Shown: positions 1 to 49,355, counted from the stretch's first letter. The stretch is 64,000 nt of DNA from Glandiceps talaboti (GCF_964340395.1 NC_135568.1:3907425-3971424); one strand, 5' to 3'. Made by a program: numbers and translations. Notes: generated by a model not told the origin, from the letters alone.

Positions 1-106
1 CCTAAGGGGCCCTGTCACTTCTCGTCTATTGCCTCCTAGTGACAAGGCCCCTTAGGTCACCAGTATTTTCCTTGGCTGAACGAAGAAAAATGTTGGGAAT
101 AACATA
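1..106. mobile_element. palindromic MITE, right part, cut by window start
   Basis: The hairpin core CCTAAGGGGCCCTGTCAC ... GTGACAAGGCCCCTTAGG is followed by the arm GAAGAAAAATGTTGGGAATA. It is related to 30505-30655 and 43747-43890. Confidence 0.7.
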
Positions 107-719
107 TAATTGTAATTCATTGGATGTTCTTTAGTATGCTCTATTGATTTTAGAGGGTTTTTTCACTGGGAATTCATTTTTGGCAAAAAGAATAACACAT
201 CCATAAAAATAGTAAAACTATATTTCATATAAAAAAATACACAGTATTTCACAGTACCTCCACCTTTAGACATATTGATATTAGAAATCCATCAATATGG
301 TGAACGGCATCATTATTTCTTTGATATGCCTCAAAGTTGTGTAACAAAAAAAGATAACCTTAGTCATTTGAATCCCAGTTGGACAAAGCAAATTATTACG
401 GTGGAGTGTGGAGGATTTTATTCAGAAATGTCACCACGACGAAGATCTGCTTTTAGTTGACTGACGTCAGTTATTCCATTGATATCGTCTGTCTAAGCAC
501 CAGCTACATGTACATACAGTATTCAATTAACCAAATGACATTTTCAGTTCTACATATATAGAAACTCATTTTGTGCAAAGCTTTGCAGTGACTCAAATCC
601 AGGGATTAATTTATTTTTCCATTTCCCTAATTGATGCTGTATGCAGCATGAATACAGAGAGTGGAGAACAAATTCTGGAGTGCTGCTGTGCATCCCTTTG
701 TAGCTGCGTATGTCTGTAC

Positions 720-777
720 TGCACATCTCTTCATGTGCAACATACAATGTGCACATCTCTTCATGTGCAACATACAA
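720..777. repeat. 31-base direct dimer
   Basis: CACATCTCTTCATGTGCAAC followed by ATACAAYGT occurs twice in a row. It is the clearest part of a region (540-1160) of degenerate TGTACA/ACATGT-rich repeats. Confidence 0.7.
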
Positions 778-2890
778 CGTACATGTACATTTTGTATGTG
801 TAATGACTGTACAACATCACTGACTATACAAAGTACATTTTGTATATGTACATGTACAAATGGAATATATACACCATCAGTGCAATGGTATTATATGAAT
901 AAAACGTCCATACATACATGTACATGTACATGTCTACGCAACCTGTACAATGGGTTGGCATGACTTTAAGAATGATTACAGGCATGTAGTCTGTGCAATG
1001 TCATAGCTATATGAACATGACGTCTTTTGATACGAACTGACTATGCAATGTCAGGAGTACATGTAGATGTATACGAACAGAATTACATCTTGATATGTAC
1101 ATTGTACATCTCTACATTTGTATATGTGCACTGTACATCTCTATACATGTATGTGCACCGTTTGTGTGTTCTTGCATGGAATGGTAGAAATTCAAACTCG
1201 TATTCCTTTGGCAACTTGGGAGGATATCCCATTCCTGAGATTGTTTTCCCATTAGCACACTGCTTGTGAACACAGACTCACAGTATGGCGGCAAAACCAA
1301 CTTGGCATGGATTCAACCCCTATACGCACTATTTACTACTTTTGTATATGTGCTTTGAAGTGGTCACTGTAATAACCCTTTTATTCCCACACCTATAATT
1401 AGTGCAGTGGTTTTAATTCTTTCTCTAACCCATTCATAGTTATCAAACCATGCACTGACCATTGCTATTTTTGGACTCACCCTACTCTATGTTTTGCTCC
1501 ATGGGTCGTATCAACTATAAAATGAGGAACTAAATATAGATACTATGACCTAGTCAACTGACCTTTCACTATACAGCAAACAATATACTAACTGTTCTCA
1601 ATTATTTCTATACATACATGTATGTATGTACACAGTTTTAGAACATGGAAATAAGTTATAAATATGAGTAAGTTTCATTTTCGTTGAACAAAACAAAAAC
1701 AGACATTGTTTTTATTGAAGTCCAATTTTAGGTTTAATAAACAGTTATGTGGCAGTCTCCTGTAGAGCTATAGAAAAGATTAGTCCAGAACAAATAAGAA
1801 TTCTTTCTAATTGGTATGGCTCATATGATTAGTTAACACTAACACAAACCTGGGATTGAATCCTGGGCCTTTATGAGAAATGGCAGTTGTGTGAAATCCC
1901 AAGGATCTTTATTTGGCTTCAGACCAAAATTACATTGTATGTAGTCTATGTAAGTTTTACCAGTTTTTCCTGTCAATTCTGTTTGCAATATTCCCAAATC
2001 TCAGTAAAATAAATTGTGAAGCTCCATAACAAATAATGTACAAAAATGTGCATGTGGTATTGATACTGTAAATATAACCTAAAGGTGTGCACACACGTGT
2101 AAGACCAAGGTTTTAAACTAACTAGTCTATTCAAAAATACAGTAGATGAAGTACTAGTATACTATAACATCACTACACATGCGTTGTTCAACACCGGCTG
2201 TAAACACACAAGTGATGTATTGTTCTTAATTTTGTCAACATGTTATTTTATACTCTAGCCTTCAGACATGTTACTGTGTTTACCTGCATACAGTATTTTT
2301 TTCTTGATAATTTCTTAGCGTTGTTTGGTGGGGTGAAATTTGATCATCCTGTAGACATTTTATACCAAATATTTACAATATTATCCACTTTGCTAAAATC
2401 TGAAGGCCAATTGCCACCATACACAGGCCTTGAATGTAAGCCACACATAAAACTACAGAGTATTGTGATTCCCTAGGTAAACATAGAACAATATTCATTC
2501 ACAGCTCACAATACATACATGTATGACCACAGTCCCTTTGATAATGGAACTGCAATAACTTCTGATCTTGCATGTAGACCCCATAGAGTACCGTAGTACA
2601 AAGACTGGCATGAATATTGCATTTTACAGACTATTACTAGTATACAATATATATATAGTACTATGTAACTGTAGGCTTGCTTTTCCTAAGAATCATTTCA
2701 ATGCAATTTGCAAGTTTGAAAGTGATATAATAATACATGCATATGTACATTGTATGATTTATATGTATTGTGTACTTGTGTAAGATATTGTTCAAATACA
2801 AAATGTCAGTGAACAAGTTAATACAACAGAGCATTATAGAGTGCAAGAAAATAATGGATCTCTCTGTTCATTATAATGTAGTAGCACTTG

Positions 2891-2903
2891 GAGAGAGAGA
2901 GAA

Positions 2904-2998
<95 letters not shown>

Positions 2999-3110
2999 GA
3001 AAGACAGAGAGAGACACAGAGAAAGAGAGAGAGAGAGAGCGAGAGAGAGAGAGAGAGACAGAGAGACAGAGACAGAGAGAGAGAAAGACAGAGACAGAGA
3101 CAGACAAGCA
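2891..3110. repeat. GA/GACA microsatellite
   Basis: A long GA run with interspersed CAGA units towards the 3' side. Open frames across it are low-complexity artefacts. Confidence 0.95.
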
Positions 3111-4622
3111 GAAGCTATAATGATTGGTCATTGGTGTCTACAATGATACGACGACACCTACATATAGGAATCCTATACAATGTACATAATGACGTCTGCA
3201 TGGTCAGGTGAGCTAGCAATATGATGAAATAATTGGGAAGTTATAATATACAGAATATTCTATAGGAATAATTGGTAAGCCAGACATTCACCAAATGACA
3301 GCATTTATTACATGTAAGTGGCAAACTGCTTTTCAGCACAGTCATTTTGTTTGAAATAATCAAGCTCTTAATACATCTTGCGATTTGAAAACACAAATCT
3401 TATAAATATTAAACTGTATTTAAAAATTGATGAAGTTGAAATCTCTGGATATAGTCAAGTAAGATAGGTTGATTAATTTGGTAGTTTTACTGCAATGTTG
3501 ACCTACAAAATGTATTTCTAGTGATAAATGGTTTGAGACAACAGCTGCTAACAACAGCAGTATTCACTGAGAATTCAAAACAATGTCAACAAACATAAGT
3601 CTGTGTGTGTCAGGCAGGGGGGGGGGGTTAGACTTTAATACACAGGGGGTAATTTTAAAACTACATGTTTGCATTGGGTGCACTGATTTTAGGGTGCAAA
3701 CCCAACAATCAATTTGATTGGATGTACATGTATTGTACTATATTGCAGCATGTATATGTATGTTAACAGCTACACAAATACATAAACCTACAGATGATTC
3801 AACACTGTTCACGGTGTACAAAGAGTAAATCATTTTCAGTTTTAAAAAATGTTCTAGTTTCAGCTTCTTTAAAACTCCAGTCATAAATGCAGGATATACA
3901 AGATATTCCTGTATTTATATAAATTATAATAACTAAAATTATATTATTCTAACAAATTGGTGCATGACTTTCATACAACGATAAATGACACTAAACCGAA
4001 ATTGGATTACAGGTATATAAGTGGATATGTAAAAATTACAGATATTATCGAATACATATATTTCCATAATTTCCAAGCACAATGATTGAATTCAGATCAC
4101 ATCTGTATTGAAACATATGTTTTCTAAGAATTGAGAGAATTCAAATATTATCATCATATTAAAGAGTAAAACACAAGACAATACACCAAATACACTGTAT
4201 TCTGGCTGTCAAATTGCAAGACTTCAAATATTTCTAGGATAAAAATAATTTTTCTTTTGGTTTTGCCATTTTCAGACAAAGGGATCCTCCAATATGCTAA
4301 CCAAAAGTTGACCTATTTTCCTCACTCTCAACAGCTGTTTATATAGAGGTCACCAAAAATTCAAAATTTAATTAAAAATATTCAGTTTGATAAAAAGACT
4401 AAGGATCATAATTTTAATAGAATTATATATTATATTATATTTAATCTCTATTTTGTTTCATTTATATTTTCCAGGATTATGCGAATTTTGAACAAATAAA
4501 ATTATGGATTTTATAAACGAGATATTATGGAGTGTTATGATCTCCATGACTTGTAAAAAGATGAATCTCGAGTATACATGTACACCAACTACAGTTGAGG
4601 ACCCCCCCCAAAAAAATAAAAT

Positions 4623-4655
<33 letters not shown>

Positions 4656-5889
4656 TAAAAATCTATACTCTAAATCTTGAATTTTCTAGGAGACAACCCT
4701 CTCCCACTTGATTTTAAAAAAACAAACAGGGAAACAGTCATAATTAATACATGTAGGTTTTCCCACAATGACTAAAAATACACTTCCTGTCTACACAATC
4801 ACCATGACTGATTTCACAGAATTTTGAAGATGAATGGTGGACAAGAAGAAAATTAAATATTGATAATTATGAATGTACATGTACACATTTGTTTGAACAC
4901 AAATAGTATTATTACAATTTAGATAATGGCTTGTAGATTACACTTACAAACATTACATGTAAAATGAACATAGAAGGGATATGTTTTAATAAAAAAAATC
5001 GGTAAATGCAGACATTTCTCTGTCATTTTCCTTCTTGGCATGAAGTTCTACTATTAATAATTTTAAAGTACCATTTATTACTACAGTTATTGAACTTGAG
5101 GGGCAAAAAATACATTTAGGCGAAACCTACTGAAGGTGTCACCTTGATACAAAGTAGCAATATACACGTACAGACGTGTTTGTTTCGATGTCCCTGAAAC
5201 TGAGCTTTCAGACACGATCTAATCAGCTGTAAATATCATATTTGCCGATCTCAGCATGTCATGTCTTCGGCATAGTTTCATCTCAAATTTAAGACAACAA
5301 TATTGCATTATCATCATTTTAACACACACAATGATATATAACTGAAAAAATATTTTGATACGAAAACGCACGTACACCGCTACTACTGCATAGACTACGT
5401 AGCTAGTACATTAGGGCGCCCTGATAAATTAAAACAATTTTCTCATTGAATTAAACTACAAGTGTCTTCGTCCCAATTATACTTGAATTAAACAATGACA
5501 CTCCATAGTTGTTCAACAGACGATAAAAGGTTAATCGGAAAATTAAAATCTATAGAGAAATGACAAAAATAGTAGTATTTGAAATACCATATTAAAATTC
5601 AAAAATTAACATAAATCCAACATACGTTCGCTTCTATCATACTGCAGACAAAGAAAAATGCTCCACACATGCTCATAATTCGACAATATCTCGTCAATAA
5701 AACCATGATTACATTTCGAATAAACACGTGTATCAATAAAGAAATATTACTCGTAAACGTTACTACTGTCTGATTAAAACGGATAAAATTTCTATCATTA
5801 ATGTGGTTGAAATACAAACGCTGTGTGTTCCCCTACACGGCCCCATTCTATGCCATTTAAATGCGAGTCTCTTTGCTTAATATCTTCAA

Positions 5890-7875
5890 CTTACCTTCGT
5901 TATGGGAGCTAAATTGGACGCAATCCCGATCGAGTTATATAAGATTTACTGGAATCTCTGTACAACGTCCTAGTAAATGAAATAGCCGGTGTTAAAGGCG
6001 ATTTTTGTTGCGTGAATATTGAAATAGGCTCGAAAATCTCATTCAATCAAACCCAATATCCAGAGTAGACAGAAGCACGGCTAATGAGCTCACATATGTA
6101 CACGTCCGACAACATAGTTCCGGAGGTAATTTTTACACCAATGGAATAAATGATGATTTTGACTCACCTTCAATTCAAGAGACTTATCTAAGGAAATGTA
6201 TTTTGGGAATGAATAGTACGGAACGACACTGAAAGGATATGAGGAACAGACGGCAGTAATTTTCCATGTATTCAAATTAGCACACCCCACACGCTCAATG
6301 ATATTCAAAAAATGTCTGACGTCAGACTATTAGGACATTCCATTCACTTCCTTTGGGGAACGAAGTATTACCGCGTTCGAACACTATTCTACTCTAGCGG
6401 TCAAAAAGCTCACAAATAAAAAATATTATATCATAGACAGATTTATTACATTACACAATCATTACTACAAATAAAATCTTGATTTCGCTGGTCTCTCGCG
6501 TTCAATAATTTGTATTACTTTGTTGGCATGAAATCATTCAACCGTTATGATAATAAGATATTCCAAATTAGATCTACTATCCTAATAGCCAATCAGAGTT
6601 CAGGTCATTGGTTAAATATAAACATTGCATATAAATAAAGAACATCACACATGCGAATTTCGGAATCAATGATGTCCCTGTGCCTATCACTTCAGTGTGA
6701 CACTTTTTCTATCGATGAATGAATTCTCACACCCCTTTTGTTTCGATGAACTCGCGGATTGTTCTTATAACTGGAGAACGAATAATTTCTTTTGTTGCTT
6801 GTGGAATATTTAGACAGTCTGTCGCTTCGGCACCTTTCGATCACAGCGAGAACTTTGTTTGTCTGTGACTGAGCTGAGTAAGTCAAATTAATTTTCGCGC
6901 CAGATTCCTGGTCATTGTAATGCTATCGTGATCATTCAGCAATCAATTCAACTGTGATGAATGCATTTCCCTGTGTATGAATGAAAGCTGTATTGTTTAC
7001 TTTAGGGACAGTGCACGTGGTTGTCGTGTTGGGTACGTCTCTTTTCAGTCCAATGGGGCAATGTGTGAAACGCACTATTTTTAAAAAGTGTATCAGTATT
7101 TTAAGATCGAGCGATAAGTTTGTCGAGAAGGAGACGTCAAGCTTTACAGCGAGACGCGGCGTTTTAGCGTTATTTAGTGGTCAGACCCAGAGGCAATTGA
7201 AACAATATAATCTGTATGACTTAAAAAAACATGTAGTAAAATCTATACATTAAAAAAAATCATGCGGTGAGACCAACAGACGAATACTTCTGCGAAAAGA
7301 TGTCAAACTTTTTATCGAAGTTATTATTTATATATTGTGCACAAGCATTGGATAACATGATTTGATCAATGTCTTACATGATCGCTTTGGACTGGTATTC
7401 ATACGTACCATGTAAAGGGTAACGTCGACGCTTTGCTGCAGGACGGCTGCAGTGGTAACTGAAGTAACAGCGGTTGTATTGCTGGTTTTTTTACACAGAC
7501 AATTCCACGGAACTTTTTTCCGCCAAAAACTCGATATATAATTTATAAAAAAAAGAAATAAAAAATGTCGACTCAAAAATACATCGTTATGAAATGAAAA
7601 CCACTGCGAAAAATAATCAAAGATACAATTATAGCAGAGAAAAAGCCTCATTTTCATATTAAAATAAAATAGTGGTCGTTTGCAATATGTACACTAGTAT
7701 TTTTGGATAAGAGTGCACAAGTTGTAGTGGTTAAGATCTTATAATTTTGAACTTTTTACGAACACATTCAAAAGTACACACACAAGTGTGCTTACACTCA
7801 TACTACACATGCACATATATACTGAGGTAGTCATGTGATATACTGAGGTAGTCATGTGATATTTATCCATTTCAG
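5890..7875. promoter_or_regulatory. candidate promoter region, possibly divergent
   Basis: This stretch is richer in CpG and poorer in repeats than the flanks. On the - strand there are donor-like sites: GTGAGT ending an exon edge near 6168 and GTAAGT with an edge near 5895. The latter has an acceptor-like TTTACTAG upstream, as if a leftward transcript began near 6300. On the + strand GTAAGT at 6878 could end the first UTR exon of the coiled-coil gene. No transcription start is proven. Confidence 0.3.
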
Positions 7876-7881
7876 GTAACC
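7876..7881 (+). other. 5' UTR end and acceptor of coiled-coil gene exon 1
   Basis: TTTCAG followed by GTAACC and then ATG. The upstream UTR exon is not fixed; a GTAAGT at 6878 (exon edge 6877) is one possible donor. Two copies of a 21-base unit (ACTGAGGTAGTCATGTGATAT) lie just before the acceptor at about 7820-7862. Confidence 0.5.
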
Positions 7882-42871
<34,990 letters not shown>

Positions 42872-43502
42872 TCATAGCAACAGCATGATTCATAGCTATA
42901 GGAACAAGATATGCATGGAAGGCATATCCTTACTGGAAATTATCACTTATTTACTTTCTTTTGCCGTTCCATTTTCTGGCAAGTTACAAACTTCAGTGCA
43001 ATGTACTTTAAAAACTAATATCAAAAGAATGCATAAAATGTATTATGTCAATATTGTAATTTTGTGTGTTGGTGATTTCTTGATGGAACAACATAGTCAG
43101 ACACTGAACTTAGGAATATCTCAAAATTTTGGTTAAAACAAGATATGGTTTATACATCCATTTACACCACAGCTGACATTTTGAATGGGATGTATTCTAC
43201 AGAAGTGCAATTGTATTAGAAGATGAAAAGGAAAATTAATTCATTGAGCAAGTTGTAGTGGAAGGCTGGAGCAGCACGATAGTGAATAGCGCCCTCTATG
43301 TTAAGAAAGACAAATTTCAACCTGCTTTGCCTGCACTGAAATATTTATCGTGTGCTGTTTTAATTGGTCCGTGAGGGTGTGATTACAAGACTGCTTCCAA
43401 TGACAAACATTCTTACAACTGTCCCTTGACACAAAAGTCTCTCCTCATCCTGAAGCATTTCTTTATCAACAACAAAATCTGGACTTGACATGAAAAAATA
43501 AA
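42872..43502 (+). other. 3' UTR of coiled-coil gene with AATAAA
   Basis: After the TAG at 42871 the sequence has no further coding potential in frame. The first clear AATAAA is at 43497-43502, a plausible poly(A) signal. An AGCGCCCTCT word lies at 43288-43297. Confidence 0.5.
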
Positions 43503-43746
43503 TTTGGAATGCGAGCAGTACTCAATCATGGAGAAGTAAGGGGACACGGCTACTGATATATTCCACACACAGGCCAAGTTGAGTGTGTTTGAACAAAAAA
43601 TATGAGTTTTATACCCCAGTTGGTCTATGCCATGACAACTTGTGTCTATGGCACTGGTTCTCCAGCCCTCAAAATATGAGTCAAAACATTAATTTTCAAA
43701 TCACCATTATTATTCCTGCTTTTTCATAAATTATTTTCTCGGTTTA

Positions 43747-43890
43747 ATTATTTTATCCTCCAATATTTTCTTCTATATTCATTCTGAAAATACTCATGAC
43801 CCAAGGGGTTTTGTCAGTAGTCATTGACACGGCCTTGGGTCACTTGTCCTTTCCTCGACTGAACAAAGGAAATATTGAGGAATAAAATAT
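43747..43890. mobile_element. palindromic MITE (downstream of coiled-coil gene)
   Basis: Left arm ATTTTATCCTCCAATATTTTC, core CCCAAGGGGTTTTGTC...GGCCTTGGGTCA, right arm GGAAATATTGAGGAATAAAAT. Same family as 30505-30655. Confidence 0.75.
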
Positions 43891-45674
43891 GGATATCTAA
43901 ATATGAATATATTTAATAGTTTGCTGATACTCACTGTAGTCATGGCAACCATATGGAATCAACAACCATGGAAGGAAACAAGAAATGTGTAATTTCATAT
44001 CGACGGAAAAAAAGGCGTACAAAAATTGTTTGAATCTTTCACTAGTTTCGCGCCTCAGTGGACTTTTTCAAGAAGTTTGTACTGAAGTAAATGGATTCAT
44101 TGGAATGGTAAAAATTTAGTAAATGAATACGCATGAAGCAAAGATATGTAGATTACAAAAAGAGCCCCAACATAATCAGAGTATACGGTAATATAATTTT
44201 AAAATATTAGTGTTTATTGAGTACTGCACAACTTGCAATATAAAGCAGACAAATTTAACATACTGCAAACAGAAACAAAATGCAGTAAAATTCTCAATAA
44301 AACATCTATAAATGGCCAAGTCAATTTACAGATACGGGGTGAAAGACAACAAATCAATATATATGGATTGAATTCCAGTCTTAAAACCCATTAGGTAAAG
44401 CTGTGATCATACCCATACAACAAAATGGTATGACCCAAATTTGGAACTTGTGGTCAAAAGCAAAAGAAGAAATACTAACAACACCTTGATAGCTATGAAC
44501 TCCAAAAAACTTTAGAATTTACAGTAGCGTGAAAAAGAACAAGAATGTACAGGAAATCAAAATATTCTAATAAGGTTTAGTTATCCAATAATGTCTATGA
44601 GATAAAAGTTGCATGTATTTCTTCTACGTTCAATCGCACCCTGTACAACAACAGTAATTTAAGAGCAGAAAAACAGTGTAAATACTCACTATGCAGCATA
44701 TAAAGCATTGGTGGACGTTATTGTCCCTGGAACTAAAGCATGCACACATTACATAGGCAAGTTTATATAAAATCATAGCAAAATATATTACTCATGGTTT
44801 CAAGAATTAATTACACAGTAAAATAGTGTTACTTTGGAACAGTTAATAATTAGAAACGAATGTGACATTTCAATCATTCTACTACTATTGGATAAAACTA
44901 AAGTTCTTTAGCTAGACAGCAGGACTGGTTGAAATGTAAGGTAAAGACAGAGGAGATGAACATGGACCAAAGATACCAACTGCCATCAGTGGACATAATA
45001 TCATAACTAGGCAAAGCCCACAAGCTCGCGCAGGGTAGATTCATTTGTGACCGGCTGCCTGGGCAGCCTCGAGCTGATATTGTAGATAGCGCCCTCCACA
45101 TGGAGAATGCGCATAACATATAGAATGCGCATGCGTAGTCATTACGCCGCAATGCATCCTTGGGTAAAACCACCCCAAAAATCGCATAGTATATCGAACA
45201 TGCATGCATACTACTCATTGAGCTGCTATGTGGCTGCTGCACGAGCTATTATTCCGTCTGTTTTGGAGACATGAACACTGAATAATTAAATCACTGCATG
45301 ATCAAGGTCTGTAGTAGAGGAATCAAAATGTTACATTCATTTCTAATTCCAAAATAACTATATTTTACTGTCTGACGAAAACACATTTGTTACATGCAAT
45401 ATCTACATACAAGTCAGACAGTGCTGTGTATACATTGCAAAAAACTGAGGTCAATGAATATGAATCATTACATTTGTATATCGAATCTAATTAACATAAA
45501 TAACTACTATCTGTCCTCATATTGTGAACTATAAAGGCAGCCACTGCATATATTTACTGTATACAAGGCTGTGAACTACTCACTATATGAAGAATTTGTG
45601 ACTAAAAATGTTCAACTTGGTATCTAGATCAAACGAAAGGTTGTAACACACAAAGTAGTTCAAAAGAGTGAACA

Positions 45675-45775
45675 GCTCTGTCTTCTTTTTTCGTACCGAC
45701 ATTTCACTATTTGAAAAATCTGTCATCTTCTTTTTTCGTACCGACATTTCACTATTTGAAATATCTGTCATCTTT
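45675..45775. repeat. ~48-bp direct dimer
   Basis: TCTTCTTTTTTCGTACCGAC followed by ATTTCACTATTTGAAA and ATCTGTCA occurs twice without a gap. Confidence 0.8.
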
Positions 45776-48479
45776 GTGATCAAAACTAATTTGCTTTTAC
45801 AGTAAAACACAGAAATGTTAACAAAAACTTATCTAAGACTTGTTTTACTCACTTTCTACGTAAAGAACTTATCCATGGATAGTTCATCCATTTACAGTAG
45901 CTGTATTTATGTAGAACAAAGGTATTTCCAATAACTATTCAGCTGATAATACTTAGCAGTGACTAGAAGTTTACAAAAAGAAAGAAATTTGGGTATTTTT
46001 AGAGACAGCCCACTCTACTATGAGTGTAACTACATCAACATTGTTCATTGACAGCCTACATCAACATGTTGTAATAGTAACTGGTTTAGTTTGTGTCTAT
46101 CTCGTTTGCCTATAGCTTAATTTCTGTAGTCGTAACTAAATATGGCAAACAGTTACAGCTACTCTACGATTTTGGTGAAATATTTATTTACAACATCACT
46201 GTCGAAAACAGCTCGTAGTTGACTCTCTGTAGTGGTAAACGTTGAAATGAGAAGTTTTTGCCATGACGTGTGATTGACAAATGAAATTGAAACCCTAGTA
46301 TTATTTACATTAAAAATTTATACTAAAATTGTACCCTCAAATGACAAATTTCCCCAAAATATTTCACTAACTTTGGCTTGATACAGCTTGATCACAACAA
46401 CTTCAGTGTATGTATGTCACACTGCAGTGCAGCAAAGGTCAAAGGTGAACCACACTGTAACACCTCACAACTAGAACACCTTTCATATATATATACATAG
46501 TGGATTTTGTACACCGTTACGATGCTTCGCTGCATCTCATTTTAACGCAAAAATAAAACTGGAATACTTTATATATATTTTATATTTTGCAAATGTTGGT
46601 TTCTATGGCACTACCAATCAACTTAAAATATCTAAACAAAAAAAATCACTATAGCAACGCTCTACACTATAATCTGCTTTTTTCAGAAAAAAAAATTGTA
46701 TCCTTTCACACAAGGTGACTGCAACATAAAGACTAAGGATAGCTCATGGAAGGCTGCACTAGTCATCGTCAAAGGAATATTTTGATGAATTCCAATGTAC
46801 CAACAAAACTTTGACGATACATTTACCTCCATAATGGAGTTCAGTCAAATTTCTTTGTAAGACAACATCTTAACTCATTTTGCTGGTTTCATCTCACATT
46901 TTCATAAAATTTTTAAACAAAATATTTTCAATGCCGAATAATAACTTTCACCTGTAAAGAATATAGTAGAGAGTATTTCCTAAAACAGACAACAATATCT
47001 CAATCTTCTTTATTTCCTTTCAATGGAAATGGTAAGATGTTGAAATTGGTAAAAGATTGTTTTGGGAAAAAGTTTGATTCTTTCTTGAAGTCAGTCCAAG
47101 ACCTTCATATTTTCTTAGAGATATTCTTACTTTGGATTTTCACAAACCAATCGACAACATGTCATTTTAGGTTGATTTTGAAACATGTTAAAATAGAAGG
47201 TTTGTTTCTAAACTGAAACCGTTAGTAAAACTTAATAAAACTTAATACATTATACTTTCAAAAGCTAAACTCAAACACACACCTTGCATGTTAATTTTCT
47301 GTATTTGAGTTCAGCATCATATGCGTAGTATCATAAAATTTGAACACATTTTTCTGTAGTTTTTTTGCACTGAAAGTTCAATTTGTTTTTAATCATGAAA
47401 AAGGGTCACCACAGAAATTTCTGAAACAGAATAATATTATTAAATTATTCCACGGTTTCATGCAAAATAACTGAATTTTTGCAGAAAAATAAGGCATATT
47501 GAATTTAGTTTCATTTTCACAAAGAATGTCTCACTTCAGGTGTGATTTTGGTGGCTGGTGGAGAAGAAAGTGAAATCATTCAAGTATGGTAAAGTTTTCA
47601 GAGAGAACTTCCATCCTTGTGAAACCTGTTTTACAAGAATTATTTAGAATCCTTTCAGACCACATTTTAATAACTATTTTGTGTCCAATCTGTAGAATTA
47701 TTACCAGTATGTTTAGTTTATACTTTCAAATACAGTGAACTTTTCATTCTTTCAACCCCTTTCACATTTCAGAATAAGAATATTTTCACTGACTGTCCAG
47801 GTGACATACAGGTCACATTTGGTTTTTGAATTCTGACTCTTAACCTCCAACCTCAAATATAGGATAATATTTATAAAAAGCATAGATCAAAAATAACTGC
47901 AAATATGCAAATAAACTTGTGAGTGAAATTTTCGACAGAAGAATGCAACTTGAAAATATCAATGCAATGTTTGAAGAAATTAGCATACTCTGTTCAACCA
48001 ACCTTGCCAGCTGTTGCTGTGTACATGATGAAAGACATATGAGAACACACTTTAAGATACATTTCAACAGCATGTAGATTATATTTCTAGTTTACAATTC
48101 ATGAAAGTGATGAATATTTCATGTCTACGTTCTGAGACTAGCAATCACTATCAATAACAAGCTACAGATATCAAACAACTGAGAGGGGTGGGGGGGGGGG
48201 TGCTGTTTATTAAAAATTTAATACTTTTTCAAGTTTCATAATTCCATTATAGTATATGAGTCAAAGTATAGTAGGTTTGACAGTGGGGTCAATGATATGT
48301 AATTTTGCTTTCAATGTCAGCAAATAATTATAATGCCCAAGATATTTATATGTTTTGTTGGACCCTGTATCTTAGTTGTTGACTTAGACTGACTGTCAAA
48401 CATATAATAGAGAATGAATTTGTAGTGATAGAACATCAAGGAAAGTTAGGGTAGAACTATATATGCTGCCTAGATCACA

Positions 48480-48670
48480 AGCTTGCATTGATTTTAAAAG
48501 TCCCAAGGAGAGTTTGAGTTGAATTCATTGCTTCACAAGTTGGCATTGATTCTTCACTGAGTGTTTGTGTTGAAGTTACTGCCTAGAAGTTTGCATTGAT
48601 TCCAAAAGGTCACTGAACGTTTGTGTTGAACTTACTGCCTAGAAGTTTGTACTGATTCCAAAAGATCACG
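48480..48670. repeat. ~60-bp tandem repeat, three to four copies
   Basis: Units contain TTGCATTGATTCYAAAAGRT and CACTGAGYGTTTGTGTTGAA, decaying towards the lower-coordinate side. Confidence 0.65.
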
Positions 48671-49254
48671 GACATATTTTGGTTTTACTTATTTTACATT
48701 GGTATTTGTAATTGAAGTGCCAAGGTTAATAGTCGAGCCACATTTCTAATATTGACCTTTAACCAGACTCATAAATTATCAAGTTACAAATTCCGACCGA
48801 GTTATTCTTTGGTTCAGTAGGTGATATTACACACATTGTTAGCGTACTTAGAATGTACAAAGGTGAATACCTAGTTTACATTCCTACCAAAATGCACAGC
48901 ATTCTATCTGGATTATGTCAAACTAAAATAAAAATCTATCAATCCCATTCACTGCTTTACTTCTGAATTTTACTATAATACGTCACATAGAGAACTTATT
49001 TATATTACAACAAAAATGTAAATTTACTATTTTGCACAACAAAACAACTTTCCAGTATTTTAGACTTTGTGATTATTTACAATATGAAAACTTGCATTGA
49101 ACAAACTAGATTTAGAAATAACTGTGTGATGAAATCTATACTTATGTGTATTTTATATACAGATTCTCCTCAGCTACCTTTTTGGCTTTTGTGTGCGTGT
49201 CAAAAATTATTTCAACGTAGTTATAACTTTGGCAGTAGTGTATTTCTTTCTCTT

Positions 49255-49355
49255 CCTTTCTCTCTCTCTGATAATATCTATCTCAAACACTTCTCTCTGA
49301 TAATCTCACTTCTCTCTGATAATCTCAATCATTTTCACTTCTCTCGGATAATTTT
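49255..49355. repeat. ~19-bp tandem repeat at the start of the NAGS 3' UTR
   Basis: CTTCTCTCTGATAATCTCA-like units (GAGATTATCAGAGAGAAGT in the transcript) occur three to four times, ending at the stop codon. Confidence 0.7.

Larger units (their letters stand above)
1..5890. other. intergenic, no supported gene
   Basis: Open frames here are short and low in coding character. Contents: half a palindromic MITE at 1-106, degenerate short repeats with TACATGTA words at 480-1160, pieces of a dispersed repeat at 1740-1880 and 3660-3885, a GA microsatellite, an AAAT-rich run at 4608-4664 and a G run near 3620. Confidence 0.6.
44213..49354 (-). other. probable long 3' UTR or downstream flank of NAGS
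   Basis: About 5.1 kb without recognised exons. TTTATT near 44213 (AATAAA on the - strand) is one candidate distal poly(A) signal. Unlike the introns it holds no clear transposon, but three small tandem repeats are visible (49255-49355, 48480-48670, 45675-45775) and an 11-G run near 48188. A - strand open stretch of 114 codons at 44898-45242 shows no family features. UTR status is inference. Confidence 0.35.

Noticed and set aside
44898-45242. 114-codon - strand frame as a gene
   Set aside because: No domain, no splice context, and it lies in the probable NAGS 3' region; composition follows a local GC rise.
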